From NCBI GenBank assembly GCA_019753285.1, contig JAIELD010000021.1:1-63498 (forward strand): a stretch of DNA of 63,498 nt, given 5' to 3'. This DNA comes from Beijerinckiaceae bacterium (GTDB taxonomy: Bacteria; Pseudomonadota; Alphaproteobacteria; Rhizobiales; Beijerinckiaceae). The notes beneath the pieces are model-generated. The model saw nothing but the letters and a program-made list of their open reading frames with translations, ran no database searches and was not told where the DNA came from. Position numbers and translations under genes: made by a program. Shown here one piece after another: positions 53,428-62,885 of the stretch. Positions within the stretch are counted from its first letter, which is position 1. Every line of letters starts with the position of its first letter.

Positions 53428-53716
53428 AAATTTGGATGATTTGCCTTCTGCGCCACGTTTAAGCGAAGCCCTCAAGAATGTGAACGAGGCAGAGTTGAAT
53501 CGGAGAGCGCTTAGTGATCCTGACGCAGGATCGATCCCTGACGGTTTTTGGGATCATGCGCAACTGGTTCAACCTGAAGGGACGGAGCAGATCACGCTTC
53601 GACTGCCACGCCGCGTGCTGCGGCACTTCAAGGCGACCGGAAAGGGCTATCAGACGCGCATCAGCGCCGTTCTTTCGAGCTACGTAGATTCGAGGATCAA
53701 TAAAAAAAGATTTTAA
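53381..53716 (+). CDS. brnA: BrnA antitoxin
   Basis: A 111-residue antitoxin from the ATG at 53381 (MNANDTEKPSSQVRFENLDDLP), with AGGGAAAC before it; the start lies within brnT in another frame. The C-terminal ribbon-helix-helix EGTEQITLRLPRRVLRHFKATGKGYQTRISAVLSSYV binds DNA, the N-terminal half binds toxin. An earlier in-frame ATG at 53318 is possible but less likely. Confidence 0.9.
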   Translation: MNANDTEKPSSQVRFENLDDLPSAPRLSEALKNVNEAELNRRALSDPDAGSIPDGFWDHAQLVQPEGTEQITLRLPRRVLRHFKATGKGYQTRISAVLSSYVDSRINKKRF

Positions 53717-54012
53717 TCTTTGTAAAGTCGAATTATCTCAAATATTTTGGTATTTTCAAAGCCACGGACGATGAGCAATATGGATGCTATGTATCCTATG
53801 GATACTATAAGCTTGAAATTATTGAAGTCGTTGCTAAAATCGCTGTTGAAGTCGCCGCTATTGATTGTCGTATTAAGAATAAATAGACCAGATCCAATTT
53901 CAATGACGCCGAACAATCGAATAAAATTTATTTTGAAAATCGTTAGTATGACTGCAGCAACAACGCTGATAAATACGAAATACGCATGATCAATATTCAT
54001 AGTCACAGACAA
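53713..54012 (-). CDS. AT-rich hypothetical membrane protein
   Basis: A 95-99 residue ORF, starting at TTG 54012 or ATG 54000. Three hydrophobic segments (YFVFISVVAAVILTIF, LFGVIEIGSGLFIL, LIVSIGYIASILLIV) flank a short polar repeat SGDFNSDFSNDFNNF. That repeat is encoded by about 12-base units rich in GAAGTCG-like words. Base composition is far lower in GC than its neighbours, suggesting acquisition with the toxin-antitoxin pair. It begins 7-19 bases after the rnr stop on the same strand. No family is recognised; it may not be expressed. Confidence 0.5.
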   Translation of the reverse strand: MSVTMNIDHAYFVFISVVAAVILTIFKINFIRLFGVIEIGSGLFILNTTINSGDFNSDFSNDFNNFKLIVSIGYIASILLIVRGFENTKIFEIIRLYKD

Positions 54013-54019
54013 TTGCCCG

Positions 54020-56332
54020 TCATCGCCGCTTCCCTCGCGCCATCCGCTTCTTGTGGCCTTCGCTCGCCCGCGCTCTATCCGGCTTGACGATAGCGCCCCT
54101 GCGCCGTGCGCCGCCGCCTTTCACAAACCGTCCTTCCGAAATCATCTCGAAGCGCAGCGCACCCGCCACTGGCAAGGCCTCGACAAGTTTGACGCGCACC
54201 TGATCTCCCAGCCTGAAGCTCTCTCCGCTGCGCTCGCCGATCAGCGCGTGGGCGCTCTCATCATGCCGGAAATAGTCCGTGCCGAGCGTGCTTGCCGGAA
54301 TAAAACCGTCCGCGCCCGTTGTCGCCAGCCGCACGAACAGGCCGGCGCGGGTCACGCCCGTCACGCGGCCATCGAAGCTCGCACCGACCTGGTCGGCGAG
54401 AAACGAGGCAACCAGCCGGTCGATCGTCTCGCGCTCGGCCGCCATGGCGCGCCGCTCCGCCGCGGAAATCTTCTCGCCGATGTCCTTGAGCTGATCGAGC
54501 GTCACATCCGGCAGGCCATCCTTGCCGAGCTTGCAGGCCCGAATCAGCGCGCGATGGACGATAAGGTCGGCATAGCGGCGGATGGGTGAGGTGAAATGCG
54601 CGTAGCGGCGCAGATTGAGACCGAAATGCCCGATGTTCTCCGGCGAATACACAGCCTGACTCTGTGAACGCAGCACCACTTCGTTGACCAATGGCGCGTT
54701 CTCGGTCTCCTGCACGCGGGCGAGGATGCGATTGAACAGGGCCGGGCGCACATTGCCGCCTTTAGAAAGATCGATCTGGATCGTCTGCAGGAACTCCCGC
54801 AGCGAGTTCATCTTTTCGAGGCTCGGCTCGTCATGGATGCGGTACATGAGAAGCTGGCGTTGTTTTTCCAGAGTCTCTGCCGCACAGACATTGGCGAGGA
54901 TCATGAACTCCTCGATCAGCCTCATCGAATCGAGGCGCTCAGGCACATAGACGTCGCGGATCGTGCCGTCCTCGTTGAGGCGCAGCTTGCGTTCGGGTAG
55001 ATCGAGATCGAGCGGCTCGCGCCCGGCCCGCGCCTTTTTAAGGGCGTCATAGGCGCCCCAGAGCGGCTTGATGACCTGGGTGAGGATGGGCGAGGTGATG
55101 TCGTCCGTAATGCCGTCCATGGCGCTCTGCGCCTGCGCATAGGCGAGCTTGGCGGCGGAGCGCATCATGATGCGGTGGAAGCTGTGGCTCTTCTTCTGGC
55201 CGTTGCGGTCGATGATCACCTGAACGGCGATGGCGGGCCGGTCTTCCAGAGGGCGGAGCGAACAGAGATCGTTCGAGATGCGCTCCGGCAGCATGGGCAC
55301 CACACGATCAGGAAAGTAGACCGAGTTGCCACGCTCCAGCGCCTCCTTGTCGAGCCGTGAGCCAGGCTTCACATAGGCCGCCACATCGGCGATCGCGATG
55401 GAGAGGATGAAGCCGCCGGGATTGTCGGGGCTGAGGTCGATCTCGGCATGGACCGCGTCGTCATGGTCTTTCGCGTCCGGCGGATCGATGGTGATGAGCG
55501 GGAGATGCCGCCAGTCCTCGCGGCCGTCGCTCCCTGCCGTTGCCAGTGTCACTGGCCTTGCGGCATCGGCCTCGCTCAGCACCGCCGGCGGGAAGACATG
55601 CGGAATCATGTGCGTGTGAATGGCGATCATGCTGACCGCGCGCTCGGATTTGATCGAGCCAAGGCGCTCGCGCACTTTTGCCTGCCTCAGGCCGAAACGG
55701 TTGGCGAGCGTCGTCTCCACGGCGACGAGGTCGCCATCCTCCGCGCCGTTCTCGTCGCCAGGCGAAATGAGAAGCTCTCGGCCCTGCGCCTTCTTGTCCA
55801 CAGGCGCGACGCGGCCGCCGCCCTTGCCGTCCTTGTCGGCCCGGAAGACGCCCAGCACCTGGTCCTTCTTCTTGGCGAGCAGCTTCACGAAGCGTCCGGC
55901 ATAGGCCGGATCGCGCTCGCCGGTCTCCTCTATGCGCAGCAGCACCCTGTCGCCGAGACCGGGGGCAGGGCCGTCCATCTTGCGCCGCGGCACATGCACA
56001 AGAATGCGCGGCGGCGGGCCGAATTCCTGCGTGTCCCAATCCACCGGGATCGCGAAGAAATCGCCATCCGCATCGCGCGTCGTGATGTCGGCGGCCGTGA
56101 TCGACGGCAATCGTCCGGGCCGAACCAGCGCGTTGCGGTTGCGTGCGACGAGCCCTTCGCCCTGGAGATCCTTGATCATGCGCTTCAGCTCGATCCGGCC
56201 GGCAGCATTGACGCCGAAGGCACGCGCGATCTCACGCTTGCCGACTCTGCCCTGCGCGCTGCCGAGAAAGGTGAGGACTTCGTCGCGCGTCGGGAGAGGG
56301 CGGACGTCCGGATTTTTGGGCGTTCTGGGCAA
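54020..56332 (-). CDS. rnr: Ribonuclease R
   Basis: A 770-residue 3'-5' exoribonuclease. An N-terminal winged-helix (GKREIARAFGVNAAGRIELKRMIKDL) and cold-shock domains precede the RNB catalytic core, where DPPDAKDHDDAVHAEIDL provides the metal-binding aspartates and GSRLDKEALERGNSVYFPDRVVPMLPERISNDLCSL follows. An S1 domain (FDGRVTGVTRAGLFVRL) and a basic tail (ARRRGAIVKPDRARASEGHKKR) end the protein. It degrades structured RNA and acts in rRNA quality control. In many relatives it is close to topA on the same strand; here 3.7 kb of other genes lie between. Confidence 0.96.
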   Translation of the reverse strand: MPRTPKNPDVRPLPTRDEVLTFLGSAQGRVGKREIARAFGVNAAGRIELKRMIKDLQGEGLVARNRNALVRPGRLPSITAADITTRDADGDFFAIPVDWDTQEFGPPPRILVHVPRRKMDGPAPGLGDRVLLRIEETGERDPAYAGRFVKLLAKKKDQVLGVFRADKDGKGGGRVAPVDKKAQGRELLISPGDENGAEDGDLVAVETTLANRFGLRQAKVRERLGSIKSERAVSMIAIHTHMIPHVFPPAVLSEADAARPVTLATAGSDGREDWRHLPLITIDPPDAKDHDDAVHAEIDLSPDNPGGFILSIAIADVAAYVKPGSRLDKEALERGNSVYFPDRVVPMLPERISNDLCSLRPLEDRPAIAVQVIIDRNGQKKSHSFHRIMMRSAAKLAYAQAQSAMDGITDDITSPILTQVIKPLWGAYDALKKARAGREPLDLDLPERKLRLNEDGTIRDVYVPERLDSMRLIEEFMILANVCAAETLEKQRQLLMYRIHDEPSLEKMNSLREFLQTIQIDLSKGGNVRPALFNRILARVQETENAPLVNEVVLRSQSQAVYSPENIGHFGLNLRRYAHFTSPIRRYADLIVHRALIRACKLGKDGLPDVTLDQLKDIGEKISAAERRAMAAERETIDRLVASFLADQVGASFDGRVTGVTRAGLFVRLATTGADGFIPASTLGTDYFRHDESAHALIGERSGESFRLGDQVRVKLVEALPVAGALRFEMISEGRFVKGGGARRRGAIVKPDRARASEGHKKRMARGKRR

Positions 56333-56617
56333 TCCATGCTCGCTAGCGTTCGCCGATCGGGCCTATGTCGTTGTTGCATGAAACAGTGCGCGCAAGAAAG
56401 CGCGATCGTCGGTCTCGAGGGTGAAGCGCACAGCAAAACGCCGCTTCACATGATGAAGTGGCGAATTTCCAGCTCCTTTTCAAGAACATTTACTTTGCCA
56501 GCTAAATTACTGAAATATAATGACATTTTTTTGATGCGGGTTTCGCTGGAAAGGTAACTTCCGTTTAATTTGCTGCATGCCAAGTGCCTCCGTCGATCCT
56601 CCACCGGAGCGCTTTTC
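56333..56617. other. Divergent intergenic region between rnr and the chemotaxis receptor
   Basis: 285 bases holding the promoters of both outward-facing genes. The section 56460-56580 is AT-rich. An in-frame TTG at 56570 could extend the receptor by 16 residues but has no ribosome site. Nothing else is visible. Confidence 0.45.
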
Positions 56618-58294
56618 GTGACATTCTCGCGGACGTCAAAACTCAAGATTCTGGTTCTCTGCCTCTCCGCCAGCGTGATCATCACGGCGGCGTGCGCGCT
56701 CGTTCAGACGTCTCTCGACCAGGGCCGTTCGAGGCGAAGTGACGCCATCTGGGCGAGCGTTGCGGAAGCCAATTCAATCTCCGCGCAGATTGAACGCGTC
56801 GTGAACGATTCGCTGGTCGCCTATACGGGCGATGAAAGCGACGCCAAGGCGAATTTCGCGAGGCTCGAACGCAGCCTCGACAGGCTATCCGAAGCCTCAG
56901 GGCCTTTCCTTCAGAACGTCGAAACGTTTGCCGCTTCGGAAACCGCGCTGCGGCTCAAGGCAAGCTTGAAGGATTTCCTCGATTACCAGCGCGACACGGC
57001 AGCGATGGGCGTGAAGTTCTCGCTGAAATCCGCGCTCGTGCAGGCGACCGATGAAGCGACGATCCGCAGCAGGACTGCGATGCAGACTGCGATCGCGGCT
57101 TTCCGCGCAAGCCGCGAGGCGAACCTCGAAGCCGAGCAGGCCGCCAACGCGGCTGCAAGGCAGAACGCGATCGTCGTGCTGTCGCTGGTGCCGATCATCA
57201 GCCTCATCGTTGGCGTGGTTGCGGCGGGCTGGTTTGCAAAACGCCATATCGCTCGACCGGCCGAAACAATCGGGCAGGCCCTGCGGCGGCTCGCCGATGA
57301 CGAGATCGACCATGCGGTTCCGCTGCTCGGCCGCGGCGACGAGTTCGGCGACATGGCCCGCTCGGTCGATACCTTGCGGACGGCACTGCACCAGAAACGA
57401 CAGACGGATGAGCTGGTGCGGGTGAAGTCCCGTTTTGAAATCGAGCGGGCGGAGCGCGTCACGGGCGCAATCAGCGGCTTCGAAGCCCGCCTTGGCACGC
57501 TGATGCGCGATCTTTCCACCTCTTACGAGCGGATGCACACGGTAGCCGCCTCGATCGTCGGCAACACACGGCAGACCCTGCGATCGGCCGGTGTCGCCTT
57601 TCGCGGGGCCGGGCAGGCGACGGCCGACATCGCTCATGCATCCGCCAGCGCGGAACAGTTGACGGCGGCTGCCTTCGGGATCGAACAGCAGGTCGACCGC
57701 GCCAATGCGATCGCCGCGACGGCGCGCAACGAGGTCGAACAGACCAACATCGCCGTCTCGTCATTGTCGATGGCGGCCGAGGAAATCGGCAACATCGTCG
57801 ATCTCATCTCGAACATCGCGTCGCAGACAAACCTTCTTGCACTCAATGCGACGATCGAAGCGGCCCGCGCCGGCGAAGCGGGGCGGGGTTTCTCGGTCGT
57901 CGCCTCGGAAGTCAAGCAACTGGCGCAGCAGACCTCCAATGCGACGCGCGAAATATCGGCGCAGATTGCGGCGGTGCAGCGGGCGACAGACGGCACGGTG
58001 AGCGCAATCGGCGCGATCGGACTGACGATCCAGGAAATGGGCGCCGTCTCGGACGCCATCCTTGCCGCTGTCACCGAACAGAAACAGGCGAGCGCAGACA
58101 TCGCCAAGGGCATCGCCAGCGCTTCGGATCAGGCGCGCGCCGCCGCCGAGAACATTTCGAGCGTCGAACAGGCGACCGGCGAGAGCGGCCAGCTTGCGAA
58201 CGAGGTCGTCCGCGCCGCCAAGGCTATCGAGGACCACGCAAGACAACTCGACAGCGAACTCACCCAATTGCTGGCAACGGTTCAGGCTGCCTGA
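56618..58294 (+). CDS. Methyl-accepting chemotaxis protein
   Basis: A 558-residue receptor. The GTG at 56618 has CGGAGCG eight bases upstream and is preferred to an upstream TTG. Order of parts: a first membrane helix ([20 protein letters not shown]), a periplasmic helical domain of about 150 residues, a second membrane helix ([24 protein letters not shown]), HAMP, and the signalling domain with the conserved tip [42 protein letters not shown]. It relays ligand binding to CheA/CheW. No che genes are in the window, so it is an isolated receptor. The ligand is unknown. Confidence 0.93.
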   Translation: MTFSRTSKLKILVLCLSASVIITAACALVQTSLDQGRSRRSDAIWASVAEANSISAQIERVVNDSLVAYTGDESDAKANFARLERSLDRLSEASGPFLQNVETFAASETALRLKASLKDFLDYQRDTAAMGVKFSLKSALVQATDEATIRSRTAMQTAIAAFRASREANLEAEQAANAAARQNAIVVLSLVPIISLIVGVVAAGWFAKRHIARPAETIGQALRRLADDEIDHAVPLLGRGDEFGDMARSVDTLRTALHQKRQTDELVRVKSRFEIERAERVTGAISGFEARLGTLMRDLSTSYERMHTVAASIVGNTRQTLRSAGVAFRGAGQATADIAHASASAEQLTAAAFGIEQQVDRANAIAATARNEVEQTNIAVSSLSMAAEEIGNIVDLISNIASQTNLLALNATIEAARAGEAGRGFSVVASEVKQLAQQTSNATREISAQIAAVQRATDGTVSAIGAIGLTIQEMGAVSDAILAAVTEQKQASADIAKGIASASDQARAAAENISSVEQATGESGQLANEVVRAAKAIEDHARQLDSELTQLLATVQAA

Positions 58295-58710
58295 TCGGCC
58301 CTCGGCGTGAGATGGGTGTCGTTGAAGCCGCTTTGCAGCTTCAGGCCATAGCCAACGAGGCGGTCGAAGGCGATATGGGCGATCCAGATCAGCGCGATAC
58401 CGGCCCATAGCGGAGAAGCAAGAGCTTTCGCGCCAACGAACACCGCGGCGGGCGTCACGTAGCTGTGGCCAAGATTGTAGACATGGGCACCGACGCGCGC
58501 GTTCTTGAGATAGCCGAGCATGAACACGTCCGGCACGAAGAACAGCAGCGCGAAGAGGAGCCAGCCTGAACCGATGAGCGCATAAGCGGTCGTCGCGGCA
58601 GCGAGCACGATCGCGGCTTCGGCTCGCAGAATGATGAGAACCGGACGATTCGGTCTGTCGATCGTCTGGGCCTCGAGGTCGATGAGCGGACTATGATCGG
58701 CGACGGACAT
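58282..58710 (-). CDS. DUF4260 family membrane protein
   Basis: A 142-residue protein with four hydrophobic segments. The pattern [58 protein letters not shown] and [25 protein letters not shown] fits DUF4260. The role is unknown. Its stop codon region overlaps the 3' end of the chemotaxis gene by 13 bases on the opposite strand. A second small membrane protein gene begins upstream on the same strand. Confidence 0.85.
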   Translation of the reverse strand: MSVADHSPLIDLEAQTIDRPNRPVLIILRAEAAIVLAAATTAYALIGSGWLLFALLFFVPDVFMLGYLKNARVGAHVYNLGHSYVTPAAVFVGAKALASPLWAGIALIWIAHIAFDRLVGYGLKLQSGFNDTHLTPRADQAA

Positions 58711-58745
58711 GGGGATTGTCTCCTTGAATGCTGGTGACGTCGGCG

Positions 58746-58994
58746 TCAGAAAATCCAGGCGACAAGCGCCTCGACGCGGATGTGGGTGATGAAGCTCATG
58801 ACAGCGAGATTGATGAGGGCTGACGCCGCCGCCGAGATGATGAACCGGAAGGTCGGCGCCTTGCGCAGGCCGCCGATGACGGTGCGCGCCTTCAAGGCTG
58901 TTGCTCCGAACGTGCGCGAAATCTGATGCGGTCTGCCGGCTGCGCCAAAATCGGCCGCTGCGAGGTTGGAAAGGCTGTGGTCGAGGCTGGACAT
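58746..58994 (-). CDS. Small membrane protein
   Basis: An 82-residue protein starting at the ATG at 58994, GGAGCG nine bases upstream. Its first half is polar, and residues about 52-70 (FIISAAASALINLAVMSFI) are hydrophobic, with a short second hydrophobic end VEALVAWIF. No family is recognised. It lies 35 bases before the DUF4260 gene and faces the divergent LysR-type gene, which may control both. Confidence 0.6.
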   Translation of the reverse strand: MSSLDHSLSNLAAADFGAAGRPHQISRTFGATALKARTVIGGLRKAPTFRFIISAAASALINLAVMSFITHIRVEALVAWIF

Positions 58995-59062
58995 TGAGGC
59001 GCTCCGGGAAGGACGTTGTCTTGTGAACCGATCAATCGTTGAATTCACGCCTCGACACAATT

Positions 59063-59078
59063 GTTCATAAACGTTCAT
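59063..59078. promoter_or_regulatory. Helically phased GTTCAT repeats in the divergent promoter
   Basis: GTTCAT occurs at 59063-59068 and 59073-59078, exactly ten bases (one helical turn) apart, between a LysR-type gene and its divergent neighbour. It is a candidate regulator half-site pair. Confidence 0.35.
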
Positions 59079-59095
59079 CGGCTTATACATTTTTG

Positions 59096-59995
59096 ATGAA
59101 TGGCAAAGCGCTCTCCTGGGATCTTGTCGCCGCGTTTCTCGCCGTGATCCGAGAAGGGAGCCTTTCGGGCGCGGCGCGCCGTCTCGACGCCGCGCAGCCA
59201 ACCGTGCGGCGTCAGATCGAGGCCTTGGAAGAAGCGGTCGGCGTCGCTTTGTTCACGCGCGGTCCGAGCGGCCTGCTGCCTTCCGCCACGAGCCTGACGC
59301 TCATTCCCTATGCCGAGGAGATGGAGGCCTCGGCAGCCGCTTTCGCGCGGGCGGCGTCGGCCGATCCGAAGAGCGAGGAAGGCACGATCCGCATCACCTG
59401 CAGCGAGATTTACGGCGTGGAAATCCTTCCGCCGATTCTCGCGCAGCTTCGCCGCGTCTATCCGCGGCTTTCGATGGAGGTGACGGCGACGGACCGGACG
59501 GAGGATCTCCTGAAGCGGGAGGCCGACATTGCGGTGCGGATCGTGAGGCCGGTGCAGGGCTCGCTGATCGCAAGGCAGGTCGATGCAATCCCGCTGGGCT
59601 TTTTCGCCACCGCGGATTTCCTGGCGACGCGGCCGCGGCCGTCGAGTTATGAAGATATCGTCGAGAACTTCGATTTCATCAGCAGCGACCGGGACCAGAC
59701 GCTGGCGCGCGGTCTCGAAATCCTCGGAATGGCGCATCCCAAGCGGCTGGTCTATCGATCGGACAGCGTGTTGGTGCAGCTCGCGGCAATCCGCGCCGGC
59801 ATCGGTATCGGCATCTGCAACGTGAACATCGGCACCGCGTCGGGCCTTGTCCGCCTGCTGCCCGAGCTCACGACGAACCTTGAATGCTGGGTCGTCATGC
59901 ATGAGGACATGAAGCGCATCCGGCGCATCAAGATGGTGTTCGACCATCTCGTCGCGGCGCTGACCAAGGCGCGGACGCAGGCGCGAGAGGCTTAG
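59096..59995 (+). CDS. LysR-type transcriptional regulator
   Basis: A 299-residue regulator from the ATG at 59096 (MNGKALSWDLVAAFLAVIREGSLSGAARRLDAAQPTVRRQIEALEEAVGVALFTRGPSG), the complete winged HTH. The effector domain begins TIRITCSEIYGVEILPPILAQLRRVYP and is of the periplasmic-binding fold. An earlier in-frame ATG at 59039 adds 19 untypical residues. It is transcribed away from two small membrane-protein genes and is its likely regulator target set. The effector is unknown. It overlaps the topA 3' end by four bases, convergently. Confidence 0.9.
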   Translation: MNGKALSWDLVAAFLAVIREGSLSGAARRLDAAQPTVRRQIEALEEAVGVALFTRGPSGLLPSATSLTLIPYAEEMEASAAAFARAASADPKSEEGTIRITCSEIYGVEILPPILAQLRRVYPRLSMEVTATDRTEDLLKREADIAVRIVRPVQGSLIARQVDAIPLGFFATADFLATRPRPSSYEDIVENFDFISSDRDQTLARGLEILGMAHPKRLVYRSDSVLVQLAAIRAGIGIGICNVNIGTASGLVRLLPELTTNLECWVVMHEDMKRIRRIKMVFDHLVAALTKARTQAREA

Positions 59996-62661
59996 CTCGC
60001 CGCCGCCGTCTTGGCAGGGGCCTTGCCGGCGGCGGATTTTTTGACCGATGCCTTCTTGGCTGGTGCCTTCTTGGCGGAAGCGCTTTTGGCCGGCGGTTTC
60101 TTCGTCGCCGGCTTCTTGCCGCCACCCGCCTCGACCTTGGCCAGCAGGAACGCAACCGCCTGATCGAGCGTCACGGTCTCAGGCGCGGTCGCCTTCGGCA
60201 GGGTCGCATTTATCTTGCCCCAGTTGACATAAGGCCCGTACTTGCCGTCGCGAACCGTGATCGCGCCGCCATCCGGATGATCGCCAAGGACGCGGCCAGC
60301 CGGAACCGCGCCAGCGGCGCGTCCGAACCTGCCGCGCGGGCCGGCGGTCTCCTTCGTGACGATGAGATCGACCGCGCGATTGAGCCCGATGGTCAGGACA
60401 TCCTCATCCGCACCGATATTCGCATAGGTCTTGCCGTGCTGGACATAGGGTCCGTATTTGCCGAGCGAGGCGAGGATCGGCTCGCCCGTCTCTGGATGCA
60501 GGCCGACGGTGCGCGGCAGAGACAGCAGCTGCAGCGCCTTGGCGAGATCGACCTCGGCGGGCCGTACGCCCTTCGGCACGCTCTGGCGCTTCGGCTTATC
60601 GCCCTCGCCGAGTTGCACATAGGGGCCGAAGCGGCCATCCCGCAGCGTGACCTCGAGCTTCGTGTCGGGATCGACCCCGAGCATCTTGATTCCATTGCCG
60701 CCCTCGCCCGCCGGAGTGGCCCCGTCGGCGCCCTCCGCAGGTTTGGCGAACGGGCGCGTATAGCGGCATTCCGGATAGTTCGTGCAGCCGATGAACGGGC
60801 CCGTCTTGCTGAGCTTCAGCGACAACACGCCGGTGCCGCAGCGCGGGCAGGCGCGCGGATTGCCACCATCCGCCTTGGCCGGGAAGATGTGCGGCTCCAG
60901 CAGGTCGTTGAGCGCGTTGAGCACCTCGGTCGTGCGCAACTCCTTGGTACCATCGATGGCGGCGGAAAAATCGCGCCAGAAATCGCGAAGAACTTCTTTC
61001 CAGTCGATCTCGTGATTCGAGATGCGGTCGAGCTGGTTTTCGAGGTCTGCCGTGAAATCATACTCGACGTAGCGTTTGAAGAAGCTCTCGAGGAAGGCGG
61101 TGACGAGGCGGCCCTTGTCTTCTCCGATCAGCCGCTTCTTGTCGATGCTGACATATTCACGGTCGACGAGCACGGCGATGGTCGCGGCATAGGTGGACGG
61201 CCGGCCGATGCCGAGCTCCTCCATGCGTTTCACGAGGCTCGCTTCGGTATAGCGCGGCGGCGGCTCGGTGAAGTGCTGCGTACTGACGATCTCGCGCTTC
61301 TGCAAAGCGTCGCCGACGGACATCGCCGGCAGCCGGGCGCTATCTTCGTCGCCGGCGTCGTCGTCCCGACTTTCGGTGTAGAGCGTCAGGAAGCCGTCGA
61401 ACTTGACGACCTGTCCCGTGGCGCGCAGCTCGAGCACGCGCCCGCCGGCCAGCGCCTCGATATCGACCGTAGTGCGCTCGAATTCAGCCGTCTCCATCTG
61501 GCTCGCGACCGTACGCTTCCAGATGAGGTCGTAAAGCCGGGCGGCTTCCGGGTCCAAAAAGCGGCGGACCTTGTCGGGCGAGCGGTAGACATCGGTCGGC
61601 CGGATCGCCTCATGCGCCTCCTGTGCGTTCTTCGCTTTCGTGGAATAGGCGCGCGGCACCTTCGGCAGATATTTTTCGCCGATGTCGGAGCCGATGTAGC
61701 GGCGGACCGCAGCCACCGCCTCGCCGGCCATCTGCACGCCGTCCGTCCGCATATAGGTGATGAGGCCGACCGTCTCGCCGCCGATCTCGACACCCTCATA
61801 GAGCTTCTGCGCAATCCGCATCGTCTGCGCCGGGGCGATGCCGAGCTTGCGGCTTGCCTCCTGCTGCAAGGTGGAGGTCGTGAAGGGCGGGTAGGGGTGG
61901 CGCTTGGCCGGTTTTGCCTCGACGCCGGTGACCCTGAAGGTGGCGACCTCAAGCGCCGAGCGGAAGGCCTTGGCCTCCGCTTCGGTGCCGACATCGAGAC
62001 GGGCGATCTTCTTGCCATCCGCGCCGACGAGCCGCGCTTCGAACGTTTCGGCCTTGGGCGTCGCGAGCGTTGCTGCGAGCGACCAGTATTCGCGCTTGAC
62101 GAACTTCTCGATCTCCATCTCGCGGTCGCAGACGATGCGCAGCGCGACGGACTGCACGCGTCCGGCCGAGCGCGAGCCGGGGAGCTTCCGCCAGAGGACG
62201 GGCGAGAGACGGAAACCCACGAGGTAGTCGAGCGCTCGCCGCGCGAGATACGCGTCGACAAGCGCCTGGTCGATGTCGCGCGGCTCGGCCATCGCCTGCA
62301 GCACGGCCTGCTTGGTGATCGCGTTGAACGTCACCCGCTGGACCGAGACGTCCTTCAGCGCCTTCTTCTGGCGCAGGATTTCGAGAAGATGCCACGAGAT
62401 CGCCTCGCCTTCGCGATCGGGGTCGGTCGCGAGAATGACGTGGCCCTGGTCCTTCACCATTTTGGCGATGTCGGACATGCGCTTCGAGGACTTGCCGTCA
62501 AGCTCCCAGACCATCGCGAAATCGGCCTCCGGGTCAACGGAGCCGTCCTTCGACGGCAGGTCGCGGACGTGCCCATAGCTTGCAACGACGTCGTAGTTGG
62601 AGCCGAGATATTTGTTGATGGTCTTCGCTTTTGACGGCGATTCCACGATAACGACAGTCAT
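59992..62661 (-). CDS. topA: DNA topoisomerase I
   Basis: An 889-residue type IA topoisomerase that relaxes negative supercoils. ATG at 62661 gives the canonical MTVVIVESPSKAKTINKYLG toprim start; a TTG 15 bases earlier is possible. The toprim acids lie in ATDPDREGEAISWHL, and the catalytic tyrosine in LITYMRTDGVQMAGE. A four-cysteine zinc motif (CPRCGTG...GCTNYPEC) is followed by three C-terminal repeats (GRFGPYVQLG, GKYGPYVQHG, GKYGPYVNWG) and a Lys/Ala-rich tail of about 50 residues. Normal for the group. Confidence 0.97.
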   Translation of the reverse strand: MTVVIVESPSKAKTINKYLGSNYDVVASYGHVRDLPSKDGSVDPEADFAMVWELDGKSSKRMSDIAKMVKDQGHVILATDPDREGEAISWHLLEILRQKKALKDVSVQRVTFNAITKQAVLQAMAEPRDIDQALVDAYLARRALDYLVGFRLSPVLWRKLPGSRSAGRVQSVALRIVCDREMEIEKFVKREYWSLAATLATPKAETFEARLVGADGKKIARLDVGTEAEAKAFRSALEVATFRVTGVEAKPAKRHPYPPFTTSTLQQEASRKLGIAPAQTMRIAQKLYEGVEIGGETVGLITYMRTDGVQMAGEAVAAVRRYIGSDIGEKYLPKVPRAYSTKAKNAQEAHEAIRPTDVYRSPDKVRRFLDPEAARLYDLIWKRTVASQMETAEFERTTVDIEALAGGRVLELRATGQVVKFDGFLTLYTESRDDDAGDEDSARLPAMSVGDALQKREIVSTQHFTEPPPRYTEASLVKRMEELGIGRPSTYAATIAVLVDREYVSIDKKRLIGEDKGRLVTAFLESFFKRYVEYDFTADLENQLDRISNHEIDWKEVLRDFWRDFSAAIDGTKELRTTEVLNALNDLLEPHIFPAKADGGNPRACPRCGTGVLSLKLSKTGPFIGCTNYPECRYTRPFAKPAEGADGATPAGEGGNGIKMLGVDPDTKLEVTLRDGRFGPYVQLGEGDKPKRQSVPKGVRPAEVDLAKALQLLSLPRTVGLHPETGEPILASLGKYGPYVQHGKTYANIGADEDVLTIGLNRAVDLIVTKETAGPRGRFGRAAGAVPAGRVLGDHPDGGAITVRDGKYGPYVNWGKINATLPKATAPETVTLDQAVAFLLAKVEAGGGKKPATKKPPAKSASAKKAPAKKASVKKSAAGKAPAKTAAAS

Positions 62662-62885
62662 TACAGACCTTTGCAACGCGAATGATCAGGCGGCGGGCAG
62701 GCCCTTGAGGCTGACCGGCGACTGACGGAAACAGGAATGCGGCATGCGCCCGCCCGCGCCTCGACGACGCGAAAACTGTTGGAAGATCGGCACGCTGTCA
62801 AATGCTCATCTATGGTCTGCGGGCTGGAGTGGCAAGTCGACACATGATATCGCCCGACGAACACATAATCGTCGGGGGAGAAACC

